A stretch of 38,028 nt of DNA from an uncultured Burkholderiales bacterium (GTDB lineage: Bacteria; Pseudomonadota; Gammaproteobacteria; Burkholderiales; Burkholderiaceae_C), in assembly GCA_903886485.1 (NCBI GenBank), contig CAISMH010000008.1, forward strand, positions 73,448-111,475, given 5' to 3'. Below the pieces are notes generated by a model. It was not told the origin of the DNA. It searched no databases and saw nothing but the letters and a program-made list of their open reading frames with translations. This document shows positions 16,264-25,243 of the stretch, one piece after another (the first letter of the stretch is position 1; each line of letters opens with the position of its first letter). The position numbers were made by a program, and so were the translations under genes.

Positions 16264-17201
16264 CTCACGCACTGAAACATTACCTGCAATTCACCTCGCT
16301 CACGGCCGACGAATATGCCTATTTGTTTCAACGTGCTGCGTTGATCAAAAAGAAATTCAAAGCCTACGAAAAGCACCACACACTGGCCGACCGCACGCTG
16401 GCCATGATTTTTGAAAAGGCGTCCACACGCACCCGTGTGAGCTTTGAAGCCGGCATGTACCAACTCGGCGGCTCTGTGGTGCACCTCACCACGGGCGACA
16501 GCCAACTGGGTCGCTCTGAGCCGATTGAAGACAGCGCCAAAGTCATCAGCCGCATGACCGACTTGGTGATGATTCGCACCTACGGCCAAGACAAGATCAA
16601 CAGCTTTGCCGCCAACTCACGCGTGCCCGTGATCAACGGTTTGACCAACGAGTTTCACCCCTGCCAAATCATGGCGGACTTGTTCACGTTCATTGAACAC
16701 CGTGGCTTGGCTGTGCACCCCCTTGAATGTTTGCAAGGCAAAGTCGTGGCGTGGGTGGGTGACGGCAACAACATGGCCAACACGTGGCTTCAAGCGGCCG
16801 ACATGCTGGGCTTTACCGTGCATGTCAGCACACCCAGTGGCTACGAGGTCAACCCCGCCATTGCCGGGCTGCGTAACAACGATTGCTACAAAGTCTTTGA
16901 CAACCCCATGCAAGCCTGCGAAGGCGCCGACCTCGTCACCACCGACGTGTGGACCAGCATGGGCTTCGAGGCGGAAAACGAAGCACGCAAAAAAGCCTTC
17001 GCCGATTGGTGCGTGGACAGCGAGATGATGGCTGTGGCCAAACCCAACGCCCTCTTCATGCACTGCTTGCCTGCGCACCGTGGCGAAGAAGTGTCGGCCG
17101 AGGTGATTGACGGACCCCAAAGCGTGGTGTGGGACGAAGCCGAGAACCGCATGCATGTGCAAAAAGCACTCATGGAGTACTTGCTGCTCGGTCGTCAGTG
17201 A
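16260..17201 (+). CDS. argF: Ornithine carbamoyltransferase
   Basis: 313 residues. The carbamoyl-phosphate motif KASTRTRVSFE, the HPCQ motif (in NEFHPCQIMADL) and the ornithine-binding HCLPAHRGEE are all intact; WVGDGNNMANTW is the second-domain loop. It makes citrulline from ornithine and carbamoyl phosphate. Start and the argD stop share ATGA, implying translational coupling. The stop shares one base with the ATG of the following small cysteine-cluster gene. Confidence 0.96.
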   Translation: MTHALKHYLQFTSLTADEYAYLFQRAALIKKKFKAYEKHHTLADRTLAMIFEKASTRTRVSFEAGMYQLGGSVVHLTTGDSQLGRSEPIEDSAKVISRMTDLVMIRTYGQDKINSFAANSRVPVINGLTNEFHPCQIMADLFTFIEHRGLAVHPLECLQGKVVAWVGDGNNMANTWLQAADMLGFTVHVSTPSGYEVNPAIAGLRNNDCYKVFDNPMQACEGADLVTTDVWTSMGFEAENEARKKAFADWCVDSEMMAVAKPNALFMHCLPAHRGEEVSAEVIDGPQSVVWDEAENRMHVQKALMEYLLLGRQ

Positions 17202-17506
17202 TGTCAGCCTGCACCACTTGCGGCGCATGTTGCGCCAGTTTTAGGGTGGACTTCAGCGTGGAAGAAATGGACACGCACGGCGGCTCGGTGCCCACAGGCT
17301 TAGGCCAAGCACTCACCGCCACGATGTGCCGCATGCGTGGCACCGATTACTCCCCCCCACGTTGCGCCGCACTCAGTGGCCAAGTGGGTCAGAAAGCCAC
17401 CTGCGGCATTTACGAATGGCGCCCTTCCCCTTGCCGAGAGTTTGAAGAAGGCAGCGATGCGTGCCAGCGGGCGCGTATGCGCCAAGGTTTGCCTGCGCTT
17501 GACTGA
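17201..17506 (+). CDS. YkgJ-family cysteine cluster protein
   Basis: 101 residues beginning MSACTTCGACCASFRVDF. The conserved cysteines are in CTTCGACC near the N-terminus, CRM and RCAAL in the middle, and CGIYEWRPSPCREFEEG near the C-terminus, the pattern of the UPF0153/YkgJ family proposed to bind zinc or iron. The function is unknown. Its ATG overlaps the argF stop by one base (TGATG), so it is cotranslated with argF although no role in arginine synthesis is established. A bidirectional terminator follows. Confidence 0.85.
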   Translation: MSACTTCGACCASFRVDFSVEEMDTHGGSVPTGLGQALTATMCRMRGTDYSPPRCAALSGQVGQKATCGIYEWRPSPCREFEEGSDACQRARMRQGLPALD

Positions 17507-17510
17507 CATA

Positions 17511-17544
17511 AAAAAACCCCGCGTTGTTACTAACGCAGGGTTTT
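17511..17544. terminator. Bidirectional terminator between ykgJ and barrel gene
   Basis: The arms AAAACCCCGCGTT and AACGCAGGGTTTT pair with one mismatch around a six-base loop. A- and T-runs on the two sides allow it to end both the arg operon (+) and the outer-membrane barrel gene (-). Confidence 0.85.
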
Positions 17545-17583
17545 GAATTGCTAAACACTCAGCTGGCGAGGCCAGCTAGATGG

Positions 17584-18180
17584 TTAGAACTTGTATGACA
17601 CGCCAAAACTAGCAACAGTTGAGCCTGTTTTCATGCTTGCAGAGTCTATATCTTTTGAGTTGTAAGCAATACGACCCGCTTCGACATTGGCGAACCAGTT
17701 ACCAGTGATGTGCGTACGGATACCAACGCCATAGCCAATACCGTGACCTTCTTGGGTTCTGCCACCTCCGTCCAATCCATACTTAGCCGATTGGAGCGAC
17801 AACTTAGCGAAAGCGAGAGTCTTGTCGTTCAACAACATGCCTGGGGCGACAAATAACGAGTAGTGATTACTTTCTTCCAGTGTCACAGATGCACCACCAC
17901 CAGATGCTTTGGCAATTTGAGTTTTGTTTAAATCAAATTTAGCGCCAATCAAAGCAACAGATGTATCGCCGAGAGCAAAACCATAGTCACCAGATATGGT
18001 CCCAATGATGTTCTGAGAACCCAGACCTGAGAAGTTAGCACCACCACCGCTTACTTCGAGGGTCGTAGATTTGAAGTCAATGCCAGCGCCAACAGATGGG
18101 CCGGTGAAGTTGGAAACTTGCGCAAAAGCAGAACCAGCACAAATGGCCGAGACAAAGCCCAAAGCGACGATTTTTTTCAT
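17584..18180 (-). CDS. Outer-membrane beta-barrel protein
   Basis: 198 residues. A clear Sec signal peptide (MKKIVALGFVSAICAGSAFA, cleaved before QVSN) is followed by alternating amphipathic strands and a C-terminal phenylalanine (FGVSYKF), the signature recognised by the Bam machinery. It resembles the eight-strand OmpA/OmpW-like small barrels. Gly-rich loops (VSGGGANFSG, KASGGGASV) are probably surface-exposed. There is no peptidoglycan-binding domain. AAGGAA lies six bases before the ATG. The gene and its upstream region are AT-richer than the neighbours. The ligand or role is unknown. Confidence 0.8.
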   Translation of the reverse strand: MKKIVALGFVSAICAGSAFAQVSNFTGPSVGAGIDFKSTTLEVSGGGANFSGLGSQNIIGTISGDYGFALGDTSVALIGAKFDLNKTQIAKASGGGASVTLEESNHYSLFVAPGMLLNDKTLAFAKLSLQSAKYGLDGGGRTQEGHGIGYGVGIRTHITGNWFANVEAGRIAYNSKDIDSASMKTGSTVASFGVSYKF

Positions 18181-18197
18181 TTGAAATTCCTTGTAAA

Positions 18198-18215
18198 GAG
18201 CAAAAAATTTTGCTC
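18198..18215 (-). repeat. Inverted repeat in leader of barrel gene
   Basis: GAGCAAAA and TTTTGCTC face each other with a two-base centre, 18 bases before the barrel start and just upstream of its ribosome site. It lies in a very AT-rich leader that also has the palindrome TTTACGTAAA at 18251-18260. A hairpin near the ribosome site or a regulator site are both possible. Confidence 0.4.
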
Positions 18216-18280
18216 AGGAATTTTAAATTTAAGTAAATATTAAGTTTTACTTTACGTAAAAAAATTAGCGCTTAAAAGTT

Positions 18281-19495
18281 TCATTTTGAGCCGTATAACC
18301 AAGGTAAATCCATTAAGGACGCGCCCATCAATCGCAAGCCAATGTCTCGCCCTAGCCGCATAGGCCCAGTGGCATGAAAAATTTTCCCGTTGCGCACCGC
18401 CCTCGCCTGCACACGCGCGTTGCGTTGCCAACGGGCTAGGGCAAACAGTTGCAACTGCTTGGGCGCGTTTTCTGGAGTGGCCCCTAACAACTGCACAGCC
18501 AACGCATCTGCATCTTCTATCGCCATGCCCGCGCCTTGCGCCAAGTACGGCAGCATGGGGTGTGCTGCATCACCAAGCAAGGCGACGCGGCCTTGCACAT
18601 GCTCGTGTGCGCCTTGCATCACGCCCCTGCCACACAAGGGCCACAAGCGCCAATCGCGGCAAGCAGACATCAAATCGGTCAAAGGCGCACATGCGCCACG
18701 CAGGGCGTGATGAAGCTCGGTCAAGGTTCCCGCCTCAGACTTCTTCGCATTCCATGTCTGCAAGGCCTCTAAATGGTGGGCCTCGTCATCCAATAAACGG
18801 CCTTCGGCCAAACACACCACATTCAGGTCATCGCCACCGCGCACAGGGTAGCTCACCACATGGGCTTGCGCGCCCATCCACACCGACACATCTTGGCTGC
18901 GCAAGTGCTGGGGCAAGTCGGCTTGCGCGACCAAGGCGCGGTAAGCAATGTGGCCTGTGAAAGTGGGCCACCCGTCTTCTAACAATTGCTGGCGCAGCGG
19001 GCTCCAAATGCCGTCTGCCGCCACAACCAGCGCTGCTGTGTGTGATTGAACTTGGCTGTGTTGCATCACATCCAAGGCGACCGCCTCAGGGCTTTGATGC
19101 ACGCGCTGCACCCGTGCATCGCTGTGGATGTGCACGCCCGCTTCTCGCGCGGCTTGTGTCAACAAGCCATGCAGATCTGCGCGGTGAAGGGTCACATAAG
19201 GTGCGCCGTAGCGCGCCGCTGTGTTCTGCAGAGACAAGGTGGCCAGCACTTGCCCCGTTGTCAGGCTGCGTGCATGCAAACTTTGCGGAAATGCAGCCAC
19301 TTGTGCCAGCGCATCCCCCAAGCCCCAGGCTTGCAAAATGCGAGTCACATTCGGCCCTAGCTGAACGCCAGCGCCAATTTCCAAAAATTCCGGAGATCGC
19401 TCAAACACTGTCGCCTGCCAGTTTGCACGGGCCGCGCCGATGCCTGCGGCCATGCCAGCAATGCCCCCGCCTGCGATCAACACATTTCGATTCAT
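18281..19495 (-). CDS. FAD-dependent aromatic monooxygenase (salicylate hydroxylase-like)
   Basis: 404 residues from the ATG at 19495. It is a class A flavoprotein hydroxylase: GGGIAG dinucleotide loop (residues 9-14), the second motif VVAADGIWSPLRQ, and the GD motif LLGDAAHPMLPYLAQGAGMAIEDA (about residues 320-343). The latter is typical of salicylate 1-hydroxylase, 3-hydroxybenzoate 6-hydroxylase and 6-hydroxynicotinate monooxygenase. It should hydroxylate an aromatic acid with NAD(P)H and O2; the substrate is not determinable. The frame is open further upstream, but the GxGxxG loop must lie close to the N-terminus. It is divergent from the Bug binding-protein gene, with 85 bases between. 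Confidence 0.85.
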   Translation of the reverse strand: MNRNVLIAGGGIAGMAAGIGAARANWQATVFERSPEFLEIGAGVQLGPNVTRILQAWGLGDALAQVAAFPQSLHARSLTTGQVLATLSLQNTAARYGAPYVTLHRADLHGLLTQAAREAGVHIHSDARVQRVHQSPEAVALDVMQHSQVQSHTAALVVAADGIWSPLRQQLLEDGWPTFTGHIAYRALVAQADLPQHLRSQDVSVWMGAQAHVVSYPVRGGDDLNVVCLAEGRLLDDEAHHLEALQTWNAKKSEAGTLTELHHALRGACAPLTDLMSACRDWRLWPLCGRGVMQGAHEHVQGRVALLGDAAHPMLPYLAQGAGMAIEDADALAVQLLGATPENAPKQLQLFALARWQRNARVQARAVRNGKIFHATGPMRLGRDIGLRLMGASLMDLPWLYGSK

Positions 19496-19580
19496 ATACG
19501 TGATTGTGCTATGCCCAAAGCACTTAAAAAGTCTGGCGTTCAACCTATGATTTGTGGCATTCAAACCTAGGAGCCTCGTC

Positions 19581-20558
19581 ATGAAACGCCGCACCCTCAT
19601 TCAAGCTGCCGCCAGCACCAGCTTGTTGCCACTGCTTGCACCCGCCCAAGACAAATATCCCAACCCCAGCAAAACCGTTATGTGGATTTGCCCCTATGCC
19701 GCAGGCGGCAACGCTGACAGCCGATCACGCCAAGTGGCCAAGGCCATGGGCACGATTCTGGGTCAGCCCATCATCATCGACAACAAAGCAGGTGCGGGCG
19801 GCAACATTGGCACCGAAGCCATCGCACGCGGCAAACCTGATGGCTATACCTTGGGCATGGGCAACTTCGCGCCCTTGGCGGTGAACCAAGCTTTGTTTAA
19901 AAAGCTCAACTTCGACCCGATCAATGACCTCACACCCATCTGCCTGATTGAACGCGGCCCCCTCATCCTGATGGTGCGCAACGACTCGCCCTACAAGACG
20001 GTGAAAGACCTCGTTGCTGCCGCCAAAGCCTCGCCCGGCAAACTCAGCTACGGCTCGGGCGGCATTGGTGGCTCGCACCACTTGAGTGGGGCTTTGTTTG
20101 AGCACGCGGCGGGCATCGACATGATTCACGCGCCCTACAAAAGCGGCTCTGCTGCTGCCACCGATTTGATGGGTGGCCAAGTCCACATGATGTTCGAGCA
20201 GATGTACGCCGCCATGCCTTCTATCCAAGGCGGCCGCATGCGTGCCTTGGCCATCACCAGCAAAAAGCGTTCACCCTTGCTGCCCAATGTTCCCACCATG
20301 GCCGAGCAAGGTTTCCCCGAAGTCGAAGTCCTCAATTGGCAAGGCCTGATTGGCCCCAAAGGCATGTCGCCTGAATTGATCAAGCAACTCAACACCGTGT
20401 GCAACCAAGCCCTGCAAACCGCCGAGGTGAAAGAAAAAATCTTGAGCCAAGGCAACGAAGTGGGCGGTGGGACGCCTGAGCAATTTGCGGCCCTCATCAA
20501 GGCAGAAGCCCCACGTTGGGCAAAAGTCGTGCGGGATGCGAAAATCGACCCTGAATGA
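19581..20558 (+). CDS. Bug-family (TctC) periplasmic solute-binding protein
   Basis: 325 residues. The signal peptide MKRRTLIQAAASTSLLPLLAPA contains a twin-arginine-like RRTLIQ. The mature part has the Bug-family ligand loops: YAAGGNADSRSR, IIIDNKAGAGGNIGTEA, KPDGYTLGMGN and GGSHHLSGALFE. These proteins bind carboxylates or small amides for tripartite tricarboxylate transport or sensing and are massively expanded in Burkholderiales, often as orphans; no tctA/tctB is nearby. AGGAG lies seven bases before the ATG at 19581. The divergent monooxygenase suggests the ligand could be an aromatic acid. Confidence 0.92.
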   Translation: MKRRTLIQAAASTSLLPLLAPAQDKYPNPSKTVMWICPYAAGGNADSRSRQVAKAMGTILGQPIIIDNKAGAGGNIGTEAIARGKPDGYTLGMGNFAPLAVNQALFKKLNFDPINDLTPICLIERGPLILMVRNDSPYKTVKDLVAAAKASPGKLSYGSGGIGGSHHLSGALFEHAAGIDMIHAPYKSGSAAATDLMGGQVHMMFEQMYAAMPSIQGGRMRALAITSKKRSPLLPNVPTMAEQGFPEVEVLNWQGLIGPKGMSPELIKQLNTVCNQALQTAEVKEKILSQGNEVGGGTPEQFAALIKAEAPRWAKVVRDAKIDPE

Positions 20559-20590
20559 TTTTTTAGCTGCCCTGTCAGCAGCACACCTGT

Positions 20591-21958
20591 ATGACCACAC
20601 TCAAAGCCCCTGAGCTCCTGCTGCCCGCAGGTTCGCTCGACAAAATGCGCGCTGCGTATGACTTCGGCGCAGACGCCGTTTATGCGGGCCAGCCCCGCTA
20701 CAGCTTGCGCGCACGCAACAACGAATTCCGTCTTGAGCAAATCGGCATCGGCATTGCTGAAGCGCATGCGCGTGGCAAAAAATTCTTTTTAACCAGCAAC
20801 TTGCTGCCGCACAACGACAAGGTGCGCACCTACTTGCGTGACATCGAGCCCATCATTGCCATGAAGCCTGACGCGCTCATCATGGCCGACCCCGGCCTCA
20901 TCATGATGGTGCGCGAGAAGTGGCCCGAGGTGGACATTCACCTCTCAGTACAAGCCAACACCGTCAACTGGGCGGCGGTGAAGTTTTGGCAACACGTGGG
21001 CGTCAAGCGCATCATCTTGTCGCGCGAACTCAGCTTTGACGAGATTGAAAAAATCCGCCAAGAGTGTCCAGACATGGAGCTGGAAGTGTTTGTGCACGGC
21101 GCGCTGTGCATTGCTTACTCGGGCCGCTGTTTGTTGTCGGGCTACTTCAACCGCCGCGACCCCAACCAAGGCACTTGCACCAACGCCTGCCGCTGGAGCT
21201 ATGGCACCCAAGCCAGCGCCACCGACCCCAACACGGGCGAAGCCATGGCCATCCCCATGGAAGGCGACTTTGACTTTGCCAAGTCACAACAAGAAGCCGA
21301 GTCCAGCTTCTCGTCCTGCGGCAATGGCGAGCGCCACCCGGAGGCCGACAACATTTACTTGCTTGAAGAAAAGGGTCGCCCCGGCCAGCTCATGCCCATC
21401 ATGGAAGACGAGCACGGCACCTACATCATGAACAGCAAAGACTTGCGTGCCGTGGAATACGTGGAGCGCCTCACCAAAATTGGCGTGGACTCCCTCAAGA
21501 TTGAAGGCCGTACCAAATCGCTTTATTACGTGAGCCGCACTGCGCAGGTGTACCGCCGTGCCATTGACGACGCGGTAGCAGGCCGCCCCTTCAACCCCGA
21601 GCTCATCACCGAACTCGAAGGCTTGGCCAACCGTGGGTACACCGCAGGCTTGATGGACCGCCGCCCCGCCAACGACTACCAAAACTACGAGACGGGCCAC
21701 TCCATCGCCCACCGCAGCCAGTTTGTGGGCGAGGTTCGTGCCGTGGCCGACGGCTGGGCCGAGATTGAAACCAAAAACAAGTTCTCGGTGGGCGACACGA
21801 TTGAGATCATTCACCCCAGCGGCAACCGCAAGGTCAAGCTAGAGCAGATGAAAGACAAAAATGGCGCGTCCATCGACGTGGCTGCAGGCAGCCCCACGCA
21901 TGTGTGGATTCCTGTAGATGGACCGGCTGAAGGCGGCTTGTTGGCGCGGATGTTCTAA
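20591..21958 (+). CDS. trhP: U32 peptidase-family tRNA hydroxylation protein
   Basis: 455 residues, the length of the YegQ/TrhP group. The U32 signature EVFVHGALCIAYSGRCLLS is present with its cysteines, followed by the NQGTCTNACRW cluster and the SLKIEGRTKS stretch. TrhP uses prephenate to make 5-hydroxyuridine at tRNA position 34, the first step towards cmo5U/mo5U; it is probably an Fe-S protein, not a protease. The start is the ATG at 20591, 32 bases after the Bug gene; no strong ribosome site is visible. A strong bidirectional terminator follows. Confidence 0.88.
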   Translation: MTTLKAPELLLPAGSLDKMRAAYDFGADAVYAGQPRYSLRARNNEFRLEQIGIGIAEAHARGKKFFLTSNLLPHNDKVRTYLRDIEPIIAMKPDALIMADPGLIMMVREKWPEVDIHLSVQANTVNWAAVKFWQHVGVKRIILSRELSFDEIEKIRQECPDMELEVFVHGALCIAYSGRCLLSGYFNRRDPNQGTCTNACRWSYGTQASATDPNTGEAMAIPMEGDFDFAKSQQEAESSFSSCGNGERHPEADNIYLLEEKGRPGQLMPIMEDEHGTYIMNSKDLRAVEYVERLTKIGVDSLKIEGRTKSLYYVSRTAQVYRRAIDDAVAGRPFNPELITELEGLANRGYTAGLMDRRPANDYQNYETGHSIAHRSQFVGEVRAVADGWAEIETKNKFSVGDTIEIIHPSGNRKVKLEQMKDKNGASIDVAAGSPTHVWIPVDGPAEGGLLARMF

Positions 21959-21972
21959 GCCGCGTCTGCTCA

Positions 21973-22016
21973 AAAACAAAACCCCGCAAGGCTCGCGCTT
22001 TGCGGGGTTTTGTTTT
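21973..22016. terminator. Strong bidirectional terminator between trhP and acnB
   Basis: Seventeen-base perfect arms (AAAACAAAACCCCGCAA and its complement at 22000-22016) enclose a ten-base loop. A- and T-rich arm ends make it effective in both directions. Confidence 0.9.
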
Positions 22017-22056
22017 GTCACCCAGCACCGAAGCACTGGGTGAAGACGCAGACAGC

Positions 22057-24648
22057 TTACGCGGTCACGCCTTTGGCCGTTTCAACGTACTCGTCGATCT
22101 GGTTGAAGTTCAAGTACTTGTAGATGGCTTCGCCATCTTTGTTCACCACGCCCATGGCTTCGTGGTACTCGGCCACGGTGGGGAACTTGCCCATCTTCGA
22201 GGTGATGGCCGCCAATTCAGCAGAGGCCAAGTACACATTGGTGTTCTTGCCCAAGCGGTTGGGGAAGTTACGTGTGGAGGTAGACACCACAGTCGCGCCT
22301 TCGCGCACTTGCGCTTGGTTGCCCATGCACAACGAGCAGCCGGGCATTTCGGTGCGCGCACCGGCAGTGCCAAACGCAGCGTAGTGACCTTCTTTGATCA
22401 ACTCGCTCTCGTCCATCTTGGTTGGAGGTGCCACCCACAGCTTGACAGGAATGTCGCGTTGGCCGCCAAGCAACTTTGCGGCTGCACGGAAGTGGCCAAT
22501 GTTGGTCATGCAAGAGCCGATGAAGGCTTCGTCGATCTTGGTGCCCGCCACTTCCGACAAGAACTTGGCGTCGTCTGGGTCGTTGGGGCAGCAGACGATG
22601 GGCTCTTTGATGTCGGCCAAGTCAATCTCGATGACGTGGGCGTACTCGGCGTCTTTGTCGGCTTCGAGCAGGTTAGGCGCAGCCAACCATTGTTCAACCT
22701 TCTCAATACGGCGAGCCAAAGTGCGTGCGTCGGCGTAGCCGTCTGCAATCATGTTCTTCATCAACACGACGTTGGACTTGAGGTATTCCTGCACAGGCTC
22801 TTTGTTGAGCTTGATGGTGCAACCCGCGGCAGAGCGCTCGGCCGATGCGTCTGACAACTCAAAGGCTTGTTCGACCTTGAGGTCTGGCAGGCCTTCGATT
22901 TCCAAAATGCGACCCGAGAACTCGTTGATCTTGCCAGCCTTGGCCACGGTCAACAGACCTTGCTTGATGGCAAACAAGGGGATGGCATGCACCAAGTCAC
23001 GCAGCGTCACACCAGGTTGCATCTTGCCTTTGAAGCGCACCAAGATGGACTCGGGCATGTCCAAAGGCATCACGCCTGTGGCCGCACCGAAGGCGACCAA
23101 ACCAGAACCGGCTGGGAAGCTGATACCGATGGGGAAACGTGTGTGCGAGTCGCCGCCGGTGCCGACGGTGTCAGGCAACAACAGGCGGTTCAACCACGAG
23201 TGAATCACACCGTCACCGGGACGCAATGCCACGCCGCCACGGTTGCTGATGAAGGCGGGCAATTCGCGGTGCGTTTTCACATCCACCGACTTGGGGTAAG
23301 CCGCGGTGTGGCAGAACGATTGCATGACCATGTCAGCCGAGAAACCCAAGCAAGCCAAGTCTTTCAACTCGTCGCGTGTCATGGGGCCGGTGGTGTCTTG
23401 TGAGCCCACGGTGGTCATCTTGGGTTCGCAGTAAGTGCCGGGGCGAACGCCTTGGCCTTCTGGCAAACCAACGGCACGACCGACCATTTTTTGCGCCAGC
23501 GTGAAGCCCGCTTTGGTGCTGATGGGCGCAGTAGGCAAACGGAACAAGGTGGATGCAGGCAGACCCAAGAACTCACGCGCCTTGGCGGTCAAGCTGCGAC
23601 CGATGATGAGGTTGATACGACCACCGGCACGCACTTCGTCAAACAACACATCGCTCTTGAGTTTGAACTCAGTCACCGTCGCACCGTTTTTCACAATCTT
23701 GCCGTCGTAGGGCAAGATGTCGATGACGTCGCCCATTTCGAGTTGGGTCACGTCCACTTCGATGGGCAATGCGCCCGAGTCTTCTTGGGTGTTGAAGAAG
23801 ATGGGGGCGATCTTGCCGCCCAAGGTCACACCACCGAAGCGTTTGTTAGGCACGAATGGAATGTCTTGGCCTGTAGCCCAGATCACGCTGTTGGTGGCCG
23901 ACTTGCGGCTAGAACCTGTGCCCACCACGTCGCCCACATAAGCGACCAAATGACCTTTTTTCTTCAGGTCTTCGATGAACTGCATGGGGCCGCGCTTGCC
24001 GTCTTCTTCGGGCTTGAATGCGGCGCCTTCGCGGGTGTTTTTCAACATCGCCAAGTAGTGCAAGGGAATGTCAGGACGGCTCCAAGCGTCAGGGGCTGGC
24101 GACAGGTCGTCGGTGTTGGTTTCGCCCGGCACTTTGAAGACAGTGACGGTGATTTTTTTCTCGACTTCAGGACGTGTGGTGAACCACTCGCCATCGGCCC
24201 AGCTTTGCATGACTTCTTTGGCGCGTGGGTTGCCGGCCTTGGCTTTGTCGGCGACATCGTTGAAGAAGTCGAACATCAACAAAGTTTTCTTCAACGCTTG
24301 CGCAGCCACAGCGGCCACTTCAGCGTCGTCGAGTAACTCAATCAGCGGGTGCACGTTGTAGCCACCGACCATGGTGCCCAACAACTCTGTGGCTTTGGAC
24401 TTGGAGATCAGGCCGACCTTGAGTTCACCGTGGGCCACAGCGGCCAAGAAAGAGGCCTTGACTTTGGCCGCATCGTCCACGCCGGGTGGCACGCGGTGGG
24501 TCAGCAAGTCCATCAAGAACGCTTCTTCACCAGCGACAGGCGCTTTGATCAACTCGATCAACTCAGCCGTTTGCTTGGCATCCAAAGGCAGTGGTGGGAT
24601 ACCCAGCGCAGCGCGCTCGGCTACGTGGTCACGGTAGGCTTTCAACAT
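22057..24648 (-). CDS. acnB: Aconitate hydratase B (bifunctional 2-methylisocitrate dehydratase)
   Basis: 863 residues against 865 for E. coli AcnB. The N-terminal HEAT-like domain is followed by the swivelling domain ([19 protein letters not shown]) and the Fe-S core; cluster cysteines are in [13 protein letters not shown] and [11 protein letters not shown], with the first in the [14 protein letters not shown] region or nearby. [21 protein letters not shown] is the AcnB substrate loop. It isomerises citrate to isocitrate in the TCA cycle. AGGAG lies six bases before the ATG at 24648. It is the last gene of the mdh-lyase-secreted protein-acnB row on the minus strand. Confidence 0.97.
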   Translation of the reverse strand: MLKAYRDHVAERAALGIPPLPLDAKQTAELIELIKAPVAGEEAFLMDLLTHRVPPGVDDAAKVKASFLAAVAHGELKVGLISKSKATELLGTMVGGYNVHPLIELLDDAEVAAVAAQALKKTLLMFDFFNDVADKAKAGNPRAKEVMQSWADGEWFTTRPEVEKKITVTVFKVPGETNTDDLSPAPDAWSRPDIPLHYLAMLKNTREGAAFKPEEDGKRGPMQFIEDLKKKGHLVAYVGDVVGTGSSRKSATNSVIWATGQDIPFVPNKRFGGVTLGGKIAPIFFNTQEDSGALPIEVDVTQLEMGDVIDILPYDGKIVKNGATVTEFKLKSDVLFDEVRAGGRINLIIGRSLTAKAREFLGLPASTLFRLPTAPISTKAGFTLAQKMVGRAVGLPEGQGVRPGTYCEPKMTTVGSQDTTGPMTRDELKDLACLGFSADMVMQSFCHTAAYPKSVDVKTHRELPAFISNRGGVALRPGDGVIHSWLNRLLLPDTVGTGGDSHTRFPIGISFPAGSGLVAFGAATGVMPLDMPESILVRFKGKMQPGVTLRDLVHAIPLFAIKQGLLTVAKAGKINEFSGRILEIEGLPDLKVEQAFELSDASAERSAAGCTIKLNKEPVQEYLKSNVVLMKNMIADGYADARTLARRIEKVEQWLAAPNLLEADKDAEYAHVIEIDLADIKEPIVCCPNDPDDAKFLSEVAGTKIDEAFIGSCMTNIGHFRAAAKLLGGQRDIPVKLWVAPPTKMDESELIKEGHYAAFGTAGARTEMPGCSLCMGNQAQVREGATVVSTSTRNFPNRLGKNTNVYLASAELAAITSKMGKFPTVAEYHEAMGVVNKDGEAIYKYLNFNQIDEYVETAKGVTA

Positions 24649-24685
24649 GGTTTTCTCCTGTCTTTCAAATCAAAAATGGATGGGG

Positions 24686-25231
24686 CTATTTTTTGGCAAC
24701 GGTCGGGGCGTCGAGCAGGCTCGGTGGCGGGGATAGCTTCATGGCTTGCGCTACCGCCATTTGGTTGGGGCTTTGACATTCATCGGCCATGCGTTGACCG
24801 AGTTTGCTGTTCATCAGCATCGACTTGTTTTGTAGTTGCAACCACATGGCGCCTGCTTGTGTGTCTTCCAAGCGCACGGCGCCTGTGGTGGTTTCAACAG
24901 GCGACATGTAATACGTGTTCTTTTTCATCTGCACGATGAAGCGGGTGGACTGTTCAGGGTCAGGCGTGACGGTCACAAAGTTACCCAACTCACACACCAT
25001 GCGACCGGTGTGAACGAGGTCAGCAATGATGTCTTGTTGCTTGGGGTCTGTGACCACCGCTGCAGCCTCGGGTGCAGCCACCACGGCAGCGGGTTTGGCC
25101 GCTTGTGCAATGCCCTTCTTAGGCAAGGTCTTTGCAGGCGTCTTCTTGGTGACATGGGTGGCGACAGGGGTGTCAGCCATCGCCCAACTCGACAGGGCCA
25201 AGCAAACAATGGCGGCAATTAACTTTTGCAT
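24686..25231 (-). CDS. Small secreted protein of unknown function
   Basis: 181 residues. MQKLIAAIVCLALSSWAMA is a Sec signal peptide. A low-complexity Ala/Lys/Pro region (residues about 25-60) is followed by a folded part with two cysteines (VCELGNF and ADECQSP) that could form a disulfide. I recognise no family. The GGAG six bases before the ATG at 25231 decides the start; an ATG two codons earlier overlaps that site. It lies between the CitE-like lyase and acnB with short gaps (12 and 37 bases), so it is probably cotranscribed with TCA genes, but nothing points to a metabolic role. Confidence 0.7.
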   Translation of the reverse strand: MQKLIAAIVCLALSSWAMADTPVATHVTKKTPAKTLPKKGIAQAAKPAAVVAAPEAAAVVTDPKQQDIIADLVHTGRMVCELGNFVTVTPDPEQSTRFIVQMKKNTYYMSPVETTTGAVRLEDTQAGAMWLQLQNKSMLMNSKLGQRMADECQSPNQMAVAQAMKLSPPPSLLDAPTVAKK

Positions 25232-25243
25232 GAGCATCTCCGA

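Noticed and set aside
15771..16589. Minus-strand open frame across the argD/argF junction
   Set aside because: argD and argF both have intact active-site motifs and a coupled ATGA junction; the opposite frame is a shadow.
22000..22854. Plus-strand open frames opposite acnB (also 23452-24336)
   Set aside because: acnB is full length with its Fe-S ligands; these frames show shadow composition.
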